From assembly GCA_030562195.1 (NCBI GenBank), contig JAUJPP010000007.1:33415769-33479768 (forward strand): a DNA stretch of 64,000 nt, given 5' to 3'. This DNA comes from Nipponacmea schrenckii. Its lineage: Eukaryota > Mollusca > Gastropoda > Lottiidae. The notes beneath the pieces were generated by a model. It was given only the letters and a program-made list of their open reading frames with translations, was not told where the DNA came from and made no database searches. A program made the position numbers and the translations under genes. This document shows, piece by piece, positions 20,701 through 32,520 of this stretch (position 1 is the stretch's first letter; every line of letters begins with the position of its first letter).

Positions 20701-23700
20701 CATGAGCAAGGATTTTTTTGTATACACTATACTCAAATGAATGTTGATAAATTCACTTTGACTAGCTCAAGATTTTCATGTTCATGATGTATTGTATTTT
20801 TGAACAGAAACTAAGTACTGACAGAATTCTTCTGAATCTTACGGTTATTGGGGCCAATATGTAGAATAACTGTGGCTAGTTTGAAATCGTGGTCGTAACC
20901 TGATTGTAGATAGACTGAATGTGGTGGATTTCGGTATCTGAAGTGGTCTTGGTTATTTCAGAGGTGATAAGGCTCCACGGAAAAAAGGCCATTCAATCCC
21001 ATCTTGAGTTATTTAGCGAATATATTTGGTTCAAAGCTCTTGTTTAAGTTACAGATTAAAACATCAAATATTATTAGAGAAATAACAAGTTCTATCTATT
21101 TGACAATGCTAATCTTCAAACGACCAACCAGGCACTGGCAGGAGCAAGTTCTTAATGTTTGATTTGTTTCAAATTAGTTAACGAAACACAAGATGGCGGA
21201 CACACCGTTCACACAAAATGCCGACGAAGATTAAATAAAGAGTGAAAATGGTTGAATGATGTGGTTTTAAGAGTTAATCATAGACAGGAAATTGGTTTAT
21301 TGAGTTTTGCCACTGATGTGATTTGGTGTCTATGCAGTTTGTAGGAAATATTGAGCTTTGATTTCCTCTCTATGTGATATTAACACTTACATTTAAGACG
21401 TCGGCACGTACCCAACCAAGCGATCAAAGTCAAAAGTTTGACCTCTCAATAAAAACAAGTTTCCACATTTCTAGACAAATTGCTTTCTTCACTTTCAACA
21501 CAAGCAATAAATTCCTCTTTACTTTTCATTTCAGATCTCTTCTTAACGTCAAGTACGTGAAATAAAAACGTTTGTTAATGAAAAACTGTATATTTTCTCT
21601 CCTCGAAACTCTCGTATTGTCTAATATCGCTATTGGCACCGACCGGAAATGATTTTCAAACAGGAAAACGTTTTCAGGAATTCAACCGGTAGCGTGGAAG
21701 GAAATCTTGAAAGTGGCTCCAATAATGTTTCTAAGAACATCTCTCTGAAGCGTAACAGTGGATTGGACTTTATTGGACTATGTTTGTGAGAATGTTGTAC
21801 TTAAAACATGGTGAAAAAGATCCTGGGACATATTTTTCGATGAGCCATATTACGACCCTGTAATATACAAGCAAAATCTTCTCACAAAGTTACCGCCCAA
21901 GATTTGGAAATCATGTTTCTCAGCAAAACCTTTGTTTGAAACTTTTTGAGTCGGGATCCTTTTCTATGCGCATGGGGGAGCGCAAGGATAAGTCCGAAAA
22001 ACCAAGTTAAAACAATTTTAGAAATGATTTCCAACTACAATTTCAATTTGACCATCAGGTACAGCCACATGTGGATGAGTAATTTAATCATTTTGTAATT
22101 AACATGCAAAGTCTTTTCTCGGAGATTGCAAGATTTAGGCAATCTAGTTTTGCCTGTAACTTGAAGAATCGAACAAAGCCAAATATTCATCCGACCTTTA
22201 GAGCTCAGAAATTTAGCTATCGAAATGAACATGAAGGTGCCAAAGCAAAGAATACGACCTCTTATATATAATGGAGATTAAATTGTAAGTCTCAAACTTT
22301 GTCAATAAGAGTATACATGTATATCAATAGTTGGACTAATCCAGGTGCCATAATTTGGCGCTTAGAAACGTGTTTTAATGATTACTTCGTTTAATGGATT
22401 ATAACTTTGCTTTATGAATTATGGATTATAGAGGAATTCTGTCCCTAGTTTTGACCCCAAGTTGAATGTGTAATAATTTGACGGCTCTTATGGATCTTTT
22501 AAGATTTGATGATAATATAATGTCGAAACCATAGGGATATCAAAAGACAGAATTACAAACCTCTTGCTTAGCGATATCTTATTAGGAAAGTAAAGATAAA
22601 AATATAATTGAGATATAGGTTCCGTATATTGATTAGGCTACCTAATTAAATACACACTCACTGTTTTTCCATGATCATTTTAACTATCTTCCATCGATTG
22701 GCACCAATTGAGAACTTCCCCAGCAAATGGTAATCATTTCCTCTAGCAGCAACTCGTTACCTTTGTTCAATTCGTCAGGTAAATACGCTACACGGCTTTG
22801 CTTTCAAAGTAATGGTAAGCGCCAACGGAAAATAATTAAAAACCTTTGATATTGTGGCAAAGGAAACATTTTACACATAAACGCAAATCGTTAAATATAG
22901 TTGATATTAAGATTGAGAATATTAATTGTTTTCCATTGAGGTTGTTGAGTACTTGTCTTCAGCTTTAGGATTATAACATGATTTTTATTTTGGGTAGCCT
23001 CTGAATTATTTCGACTCAAGTTTGATTCAAGTTAATCTCAAACCTACCATATTAATTGTTTTTCCGTATTTCTTTTCCAAAACCAAATGTCATGCATTTC
23101 TCAAACAAAGTATATTATATGTGTTTTAGCTGTTTTCTTCTATGGAATACAGTGTCTCAAAAAGGTGTTTTTATTTGGTTTTTTTTTGGGGTTTTTTTTA
23201 TTGTCTTTTCAAGAAACTTGTGTAAAACGTTTGCCTCCGACAACTTTTTTGATTATATCGCATTTGGTATTAATTAATAAAATGTTGTCCAGAGTTACGT
23301 CCCATTGTACAAGTTTATTGTAGATTCTGTAGCCATGAACAGGCCTTATATTGTAAAGCTGAATCTATCTGAGTTTAATTTTAACAAGTATCTTAGCGTT
23401 ATTCATATGCAGTCCCAAACGACCATTTTGTTGGGAAAAAAACCAAATAAAGGTCCACAATAGTAATTGTTAACAAATTAATGATTTAAAACAAAACAAT
23501 TCATACTAAAACAGTAAGTTCAACTTCAAATTTTAGCTTCTAATTATTTATTCCTTGTGAATAAACCCTTATGATCTTAGTCGTCAACTGATTTAAATAA
23601 AACTGAGGACAGGTCTGGAAAATGTCAATGAAACAAAGTGGATGAATTTGGCACTGGAGTATTGATGTGGAGGTAGATCTCTATGAGACCTTAAATATGC

Positions 23701-26700
23701 TACTCGGGAATGTTTGGCTTCTATCAAATAGCCTGCAAACTTACCCATTTACAGACACTTTTGCATTGATATGAAAATAAGATTACAATTATAATGCTCC
23801 GTGGTACTGGAATTATAAATATAAAACTCTGTAAAGACCTTTTCATTTGACATTACAATAAAAGTGTTTTCAATTTCCAAAAATGAGCAGAGAGCCGCTT
23901 TGTCACTCCTGATTCGAATCTGATGTCCTCAGATACTTCCATAATCTCTAAGATTCATAATTTCTCTTACAATTATAGTTTTCGCAACCACAAAAACGAT
24001 ATAAAAATCCACGAAAGCTGTCATTATTGCAGCTTACCAAGAAGAGCTTGTTTACTTTGTTAATCTTTATTAATCTTATGTGGATCGGATATTAGATAAA
24101 AAGTAAAAAGTGAATATTTTGATATTAAAAAAAAGTATCCATGTGTAAATCCGCACGCGTACTATTTCTAAGGCGAGGTGTTTTCCGGTTGCTAGGGACC
24201 AGTTTCCTTTTTACAGGAAAAGCATTATAATCCTGTCCGTTTTGACTACAGTTATCTTGGCGTACGAAGGAAATTGACGGCGGAGTAATATTTCTAGAGT
24301 TTCAACTTCTCATACGACTTATTGATTCTTAATCTCTATCAATAAAAATCTCTTTCCAAATGGGAATTTTACATCAATAAAGGGGACAAACTATGTTTCA
24401 TGTTAAATTATCAAAATTCATATTGGCTTACTAGCTCATTAAAGTGTAGAAACCAAATTCACTTAATCGGCGGCATGCTTTCTTTCGTAGACTTGGTCAT
24501 TCTTTTTTGGTTTCTCAAAATCTTTCTTTGCGTTCGAGTTTTTATCCGCTGGAGAGTCCTGTTCTCTGTAATCTATATCATATACTCGGTTTTAAAAACA
24601 CCATTCGAGTACACTTTCAATAATGTGTATACTTTATACTGCTTAAAATGGATTAACTATCCTGTTTCAAAAGTAACATGTTGTATCATTATGAAATAGC
24701 TCTTATGATTGATATTCTTCCTAATTCAAAGTTTATTGGTTGCTGCCAATATTTTGGCATTTTTTTTTGCTTAGGATTTCATGTTTCCTTTTGCGGTCTA
24801 ATCATTATATATTCAGCACTTGCTGCGAGCTGAATAATTGGCCAGAATAGTTTGGAGGCCCAAGCTTCCAACAAGAAACTGAATGGTAATATCTGTCTAA
24901 TAAAAAGCTGAACATCATTATATCAAATACAATGTAAACTTAATAATGATCTTTTACTTGTCCCGATTTGACACAATGCTGTAAAATTATATATGAATCT
25001 ATACTTAAATACGTTTCAATTTCAATAGACAAATTAATCAAGTAAATTTCAGGAAAGTAATATTTTCTAGGCGAAAAAGATAAGAATAATGAGTCTGTAA
25101 TTAAAAGTGATTCATTACATAAATGAAAGACTTGGCAGCATCAAAAATCAAGACTCTTTTATTGTCCTTTACAAGATAATAGACGGACTGTTTGAAAGAA
25201 CCCTTAAAGCCTTTTAGGACGATGTTTATTCCACGCTTTGGTTAATTAACACTCAAATTATCTCATTTTCTAGCTGGGATGATTTGACATGGCGACATGC
25301 ACAAGTCAGAGGTCTCTATCATTGGTATAGAAGAGCTCCCAGCCAGACACAGACAAAAGATTGTCGTTTGGCAAAGCTAATCGTATGAGTAACCACACAG
25401 TTAATAATGTTCTATCTTGGGGTTAATTCAAATTCATTTGTTGATAAATTGTGTCAAAGCCTACAGGCATTATTAACGTCTTGATGGATTCTTTTAAAAA
25501 CTCCTAAAACTCGTATTCTCTCTAGTCTTCAGTAAAGTATTGCTTTCTTCTAAATTTTAATTTTCTGTGCAACTATCAAATTGAAAAATGATTTTTAAAA
25601 TGAATTTCGAAAATTTATAAAGCTTGATTCCACGAGAATCAAATTATATAATATTTATTACAAGTCATTGCACTTGTTCTTGAAAATGTTGCGAAAAAGA
25701 CAGAGAGCTGGTTCATTGACGGATATTTACGATACTTTGAGTTAAAAAACAACTATTATTGTCCTTGAAAATGTGTTTAATTTTGAACCCGTAAACACAA
25801 TTGTCACAATTCTTGAGTATCAGATATTGTATATCGTTATTGGATATTTTTTTAAAGCATATGACAAATCAATCTAACATTATAATAATATTTGTGTAAC
25901 CTGATCCATTTAATATGAGTAAGTATTAATATGTTTTGCACGGATCAGTCACTGATATATACTCTCCACCGGTCAGCCTTATTTGGACATAAAAGGTGAG
26001 TGGTGTTGTCCAGAAAGAGAATATTATAGTACTGGTTAGTACTGAGAGATTGGGACCGCTGTTCTGACCAGACATGCTAGAATGTAGTGCCATTATTTAG
26101 AAGTTCCCTGTGTTTAAAATATATATATATAGATGTCCCTGTTCCTGTGTTGTGTTTGTGTTTATGTTTGTAAAGATGATCCCCGAAAGACGCCGTATAC
26201 CAACAACAAACGTTTCATTGGTAAAATAACGTAAAATGATGCACAAACGTTACATGTACACATGCCCCTGCGGTTGAAAACCTACGACCTCGATTATCAA
26301 ATGTTAAGGACGTAATTAAGTTGAGCTGAATGTAAAGAAAGCAATATTTAAGGTTAATATTTTACTCAAATGATATGTGCAGCTGCATTACGAACTAAAC
26401 CATAGACTAATAGCCCAGGTTGATGTGAAACTTCTGCTCGGATAAGCGTTTAATTAAGCGTTAAGCAGTGTATTATATTAGAAACAAGAGGGTTGATGTC
26501 ACTTAATGGGTTAATTTGTGTCAACTGATGGAAGACTGATATTGTTTCGAGACAGATCGATTCTTCACCTAATGAGTGATCGGGATAATACGACAGACTC
26601 TGCGGTATCCCCCTATTTAAGCACATGTAGTAAGTCTTAACTAGATACCGACACCAATAAATGTTGTTTAAGTTTTAAGGGCTAGTATGCTCAAGTTTCA

Positions 26701-27623
26701 TCAACAAAAACGTCGTTTATAGTATTTCTAATACATTGGAATCATTGGAATATGTAGGAGACATAATATAGCTTTACACAGAGGCGTTTACTTTAGATGT
26801 TTAACACATAACAATAAGAAAATGAACTTTAAACTTCACGTGAGATTCTATAACAGTTTTGTCGCTAAAATTTGAGCCGAAGGTTTGTTTTAGTTCAAAC
26901 TTTCAGATAGTGGCATAAAGTTTTTTATCAATTTGAACCAAAAAAAAAAAAAAAAAATGCGAAAAATACAAACTTCCAATTAAATTGAAGGATGGTTTAT
27001 ATTCAAAATGAGTGACATCATCAACACGACAAGCTTTTTTTCCAGATTTTCAAAATTATTATTGTTGCTTTTTTAGAAATAATATTTAGATCGATTGGAT
27101 TTCAGACACATTAAAACTATACAAATTATTTTGTATGCACCTGCACAATTAATACTCAGAATTTAATTAGGCAATTTGACCTTTTCTCGATCCATTTTAT
27201 AACGCGTATAATTGATCATTTGATGATTATCAAAGTCTCTTTGTTTAATCTTTTCATCATGTGTACAATATTTCTGTAGTTTGATGTGTATTGTCAACTT
27301 CCGCATTTGATACTCAGTCATCGTATATTATTTCGTATAAATCCTCATACGACCATTTTTACACGCATGTGAAAATTGATATCAAAACGTGCCTTTTTGT
27401 GTGTCATTCATGCGTGGAATTAGACAAAACTATATTTGGGTTTAAATTACTATTCGATTAAAAATTTTATTGACTGAGTTTCTCTATTAATTTTTTAAAT
27501 AGGGTTAGAATAAAATATGTTTTCCGAAATCAAGTTTACATTGTAGCTTTTGACATGAAGAAAATCGGAAAATGGGAGATAACTTCCAAAACCGGCAAGT
27601 CTTGACAGAAACTACTGGACTAT
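20701..27623. other. Intergenic spacer between the ETS genes, part 1
   Basis: AT-rich sequence with no gene or repeat family I can name. A 19-base poly-A tract is near 26938. The stretch 25190-25440 is more balanced and holds paired motifs such as AACCACACAG (RUNX-like) and TGTTTAT (forkhead-like), so it could be an enhancer, but this is only compositional. Confidence 0.4.
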
Positions 27624-27917
27624 TTCCATGTTAAATCACGAATTCCAAACTTCTATAACTTTTTCCAGAAATCTGGTTGAAAACTTTCCAATATGTTACA
27701 TGAAAGCGTGGCCAATACTTGGTTTCTGTACAAAAATTCAATATAGTATGACAATGAAAATTTTGAACTAGTCAAAATGAAAGTAAACCACTACTTTTAT
27801 CAACATCCGCTTGACTGTCAAATAAATGAATATATTGAAATTACCTTCCGCCAATTAAATTTCTCATTTTCTCAGAAATTCTGAAAGAAAATTCAATTTC
27901 AGACATCAAATTTCAAA
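27624..27917 (+). repeat. 300-bp dispersed repeat, copy B
   Basis: Second copy of the repeat at 14044-14348, same orientation. A small indel region around 27820-27845 replaces CACTGCACACAAAACCACTA of copy A. No coding frame. Confidence 0.8.
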
Positions 27918-28460
27918 TCTAGCAAAAATTAGTCAAAAATTGGCATGCAAAAAACCCTAAAGGAAGGGAGAAAGAGGATTTCTAAAAGTAGAACAGACAT
28001 ACAATCATTAGCATAAAATGTTTTACTGTTTTCCTATACTAACGCCCAAATGGTTGCCTAGAAAGGTATACCCTCTTAACTGATATTTTTTTCAGAAAAT
28101 GTGAAAAATCGTAATAAAATATTAAGTTGTCCAAGATATCGTTGATTTAAACAAGCACAAACCATTTTATATAATAATTGTCACCTCAATAGTATTCACA
28201 AGCCAAATTTAACAAAATTAAATGTAGCAATTGAATCATACCCATGCGACATTGTACACAATCTCAGAGACACAGGGATGACGTTCTGTTTATAATATGG
28301 TAAATGAAGAACAATATTTATATAATAATAACAAAGCATCAGGTTTCACTAACTTTAATCAAATAAATTGTAGGGCTGTATATTTTGGAGAAGACAAAGC
28401 CTTCCTTCCCCAAAATATTAAACCACGTTCTTCTTTATCAACTGTGAAAATGTAGATTGG

Positions 28461-28580
28461 GGTCCGTACAGTTGCCGACTGGATACATAGGCCTACTCAC
28501 CGGACAGTTGCCTCCTGGAGATATACTCACCGGACAGTTGCCTCCTGGATATATACTCGCCTGACAGTTGATCGGCAAAG
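28461..28580 (+). repeat. 30-bp minisatellite (about 3.5 units)
   Basis: Units of exactly 30 bp, ACTCACCGGACAGTTGCCTC plus CTGGAGATAT, start at 28495 and 28525 and degrade at 28555; a diverged unit precedes at about 28465. The period is a multiple of three but no longer frame surrounds it. Confidence 0.8.
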
Positions 28581-28599
28581 AAATGGGAAAGAACACACT

Positions 28600-30390
28600 T
28601 ACTCACCAAAAGTTTGTAAAATATTGGGTTTCGTTTTTCGTATGCACATTCTTTTTTTTGGGCTCCTATTCACTTTTGTTGGATTATTGGTCTGTGTAAG
28701 CTCCCCCAGGACAGCAGTGACAGCACCAATTACTGTTTTCTTGAAGTGATGATGGTAGTTGTATCTGAATAGATTTCATATTCAACACATTTGAGCCTAT
28801 AACATCTTCTCATTCACAGAATGGTGTTTACCAGAAAGGAGGGAAAAGATGCCTGATATCGTTCAGCATGGAATGAATATTGAATTCAAGAACACAATAT
28901 TAAATTCAGTTGTTTAAGAGAAATGTTTACAGAGCAATAGGGGTGCAGTATAGCATGTAGTGCTTTTAACATTTGTAAAGTTGACTGAGTAAGTACCGAT
29001 TAAACAATTTAAATAAAAGTGTTCTAACTTCCGCTTTAATTCGCTACATGCTTATCCACTTAAATTAAAGTGTTAAAGAGCCATTTCCTTGTAGTTTAAT
29101 TTATCTATTAAGTTTATTTTATTTCGGGAAGGAACTGGAAATTTGTTCTCCATTATAGCTCAGCTTTCACACGTCTTCTTTAGAAATTATTGAAAAGAAG
29201 AAGGCGGTTATTTCAAATTTCCTTCTTACACTGTTCACTACAGTAAATAGTAATTTCTATCATGGAGTGTCTGATTATTTGCTATTCGACAAAAATCGTG
29301 ATTTGAACGTGAAGAAAAGGAAATTTGGATCTATGCTGCTCTCACAAACTTTCAACAAGCCTTAATTACCTCTTTTGATGAAGAGTAATCGGAGAGCGAG
29401 TTTCTATGACGACGGCCCGAACACCGGAAGTGATTCTCGCTTGACAGGCTAACGTGTCGGTTCTTTTAGCAGATTTTCTGTTGAAAATAAAAATGTTACG
29501 AGAATGTTTGATAAATTAAAAGAGAAAACAGACGATCGTTTTCCGTTCCTTTTCTCAGCTTTTGTGATTTGTTTCGCATCATTGGAATTTAGGTTTAATT
29601 TCCCCTGAAGGATGAAATCATTTATAACAATTTATATTGAAGTAGCTTATGTCTGTAAACTTATTTTCTACTGTACTCATGTAATAGTCAGTATTCGATT
29701 TTTATTTATTTAAGTCGCATTGTTTTGCACTTCAGCGGAAGAAAATGTTATTAATTCGTGCACTCAACGAGTTGTGTCATTAGGCTAAAAAAACACAGAG
29801 ATTAGAAAAGCCCAACTATTTTTAGTGAGCATTTTGAAATCCTTAATGTAGTGTTGTTTTATCAATATTGTCTTAAATATTATTTAAGAAATAAATATTA
29901 TTAACCACTACAGTTAATAATTACTTACAGAAGTGTTATATTGCCCAATACCTTATGCTACGGGGAAATTACTTTAGTTTATATACGGAGTTATTCCTCT
30001 TTAGTCGTAACATAGTGAAATATTGACACAAAACATTTATAGCTAATATACTATTTAGATGATTCGTAAAACAATTTTAATATTTGTCAGACACATATTG
30101 GTCAGACTTTTCAACCCTTTTCAGATATCCTTATTTAAAACAATACAATTTTTACATAATATATAACAATGCACGTTTCTTGGAAGAGATTTGTATTTTT
30201 ATTAAATCTGGGGAAATTTAAGTGTACCGGTACTTTTATTTAGCTGAGAGTTTTAATTAAAAAATCCTACCGTTAATAATATTAACGCCAGAGTAAAACA
30301 TCTACATTTTCGTTTTTGTAGGTGTTATTAAAAAATACTGGGCAGATTTGAGCAAAATAATATATATGTAAATATGTCTCCAGCGTATTC
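28600..30390. other. Intergenic spacer, part 2
   Basis: No gene recognised. The stretch 29380-29440 is GC-richer and carries ACCGGAAGTG (29423-29432), a perfect ETS-class site. The remainder is AT-rich. Confidence 0.4.
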
Positions 30391-30399
30391 TAAACATAG

Positions 30400-31987
30400 A
30401 TACGCCCTCCGCAGGCTTATCAAATAATGGGCAAAAATTCATGTTCCGTTTTATCAGAAAATGGGCAAAAATTCATAGATGTACCATGAAATCAGACTAA
30501 ATATGAATCAAAATTGTCACTTTAGTAGAGTACTTATTAAAATGCAATCAAAACTGTAGTTTGTAGAGTGAGCACTTTCTCATTTTTGCGAAATTCGGAC
30601 ACTGTATTTCTGCTAAAAATTATGCGATCATCACCAAATTCAATACAATTTTTCTTTGTGATGCCATGAACTCACATACCAAAAATTATTAAAATCCAAT
30701 CAAAACTGTAGTCTGTAGAGTGAGCACAAGCAAAGTTACTCGCATTTTTCCAAATCGCGCTAAGTCGGACACTGAATCTCCGCTAAAAATTAGTCTGTAG
30801 AGTGAGCACAAGACAGTTACTCTCATTTTTCCGAAATCACGCTAAGTCGGACACTGTATCTCCGCTAAAAATTATCCGATCATCACCCAAATCAATACAG
30901 TTCCTCTTTGTGTTGCCATGAACTCACATCCAAAAAATTACTAAAATCCATTCAAAACTGTAGTCTGTAGAGTGAGCACATGCAAAGTTACTGGCTAAGT
31001 CGGACACTGAATCTCCGCTAAAAATTAGTCTGTAGAGTGAGCACAAGACAGTTAATCTCATTTTTCCGAAATCCCGCTAAGTTGGACACTGTATCTCCGC
31101 TAATAATTATCCGATCATCACCAAAATCAATGCAGTTCCTCTTTGTGATGCCATGAACTCACATACCAAACTTTATTAAAATCCAATCAAAACTGTAGAG
31201 TGTAGACTGAGTCAAGACAGTTACTCTCATTTTTCCGAAATCACGCTAAGTCGGACACTGTATCTCCGCTAAAAATTATCCGATCATCACCCAAATCAAT
31301 ACAGTTCCTCTTTGTGTTGCCATGAACTCACATCCAAAAAATTACTAAAATCCATTCAAAACTGTAGTCTGTAGAGTGAGCACATGCAAAGTTACTGGCA
31401 TTTGTCCGAAATCGCGCTAAGTCGGACACTGTATCTTTGCCAAAAATTATCCGATCATCACCAAAATCGATACAGTTCCTCTTTGTGATGCCATGAACTC
31501 ACATACCAAAAATTATTAAAATCCAATCAAAACTGTAGTCTGTAGAGTGAGCACAAGCAAAGTAACTCGCATTTTTCCGAAATCGCGCGAAGTCGGACAA
31601 GGTATCTCCGCTAAAAATTGTCCGATCATCACCAAAATCGATACAGTTCCGCTTTGTGATGCCATGAACTCACATACCAAATATAATTAAAATCCAATCA
31701 AAACTGTAGTCTGTAGAGTGAGCACAAGCAAAGTAACTCGCATTTTTCCGAAATCCAAAACTGTAGAGTGTAGACCGAGTCAAGGCAGTCAAGAAGCGCC
31801 AAGTCGGACACTGTATCTCCGCTAAAAATTATCCGATCATCACCAAAATCAATACAGTTCCTCTTTGTGATGCCATGAACTCACATACCAAAAATTATTA
31901 AAATCCAATCAAAACTGTAGAGTGAACACAAGCAAATGTGAACAGTTGATCACAATATACGCCCTACATTACATGTGAGGGCGTATA
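30400..31987 (+). mobile_element. Helentron/HINE-like element with ~180-bp tandem core repeats
   Basis: About seven to eight imperfect copies of a ~180-bp unit (landmarks: CTGTAGAGTGAGCACAAGCA, GCTAAGTCGGACACTGTATC, CCGATCATCACC, GATGCCATGAACTCACATAC) lie between a left end TACGCCCTC near 30401 and a right-end hairpin, TATACGCCCT / AGGGCGTATA (31956-31965 with 31978-31987, 12-nt loop). Shortened units with an identical junction recur near 30790 and 31025, showing block duplication inside the array. A tandem core between unique ends plus a 3' hairpin is the layout of pearl/HINE-type non-autonomous Helentrons known from bivalves. Assignment by structure only. Confidence 0.6.
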
Positions 31988-32328
31988 AAAACTAAAAAAT
32001 ATTGAACATTTAATTTTTACGAGGCGTAATACCAAAACTAGTTTGAGATGCTTACTTAACAATCAGGTATAATTTACAACGTTTTTTGATATTGGCAAAT
32101 TTGCATACTGTCCCTTTCATATACAAATAATTTAGAATTTCAAATATTAATTTTGTTTCAACATTGAATTAGTTTCTGTATTTTAGCCATAGCTTTCAAG
32201 CGCTTGTTTTTTAAACGCATTGTAAAATATTTATAAATATTAAACTTAAAAAAATTGTTATTTATACAATATTTGTCTTCATATATTTGGAGTATATCAA
32301 TTATATAATAAATTATTTGTGTGACTAC

Positions 32329-32520
32329 TTAAAGGGATAATAGGTCTTAGCATGAAAATAAAATTTTAGTTCTCAAGAAAGGTCAATATGAGTGTATATT
32401 CATCAGGGAACTAACCTGGTGTCATAAAGTAACAGAATCTCTTAAAATCTTGAAAACTCGCAAAACTAAGTCATTTTTGAAAAACGCTTAATCAATTTAT
32501 TAAGCGTTTTTCAATAATCA
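32329..32520. mobile_element. Fragment of TTAA MITE (relative of 45537)
   Basis: It begins TTAA-AGGGATAATAGGTCTTAG, close to the terminus of the intact MITE at 45541, and contains AAACGCTTAAT..TTATTAAGCGTTTTT, an inner palindrome also present there at about 45795-45825. I could not find a matching right end, so it looks truncated or too diverged. Confidence 0.45.

Noticed and set aside
24400..24699. 99-codon hydrophobic open frame on plus
   Set aside because: Hydrophobicity follows from T-rich sequence; no conserved motif.
30530..31930. Tandem array considered as CRISPR
   Set aside because: Units are ~180 bp and directly adjacent with no spacers, in a eukaryotic context.
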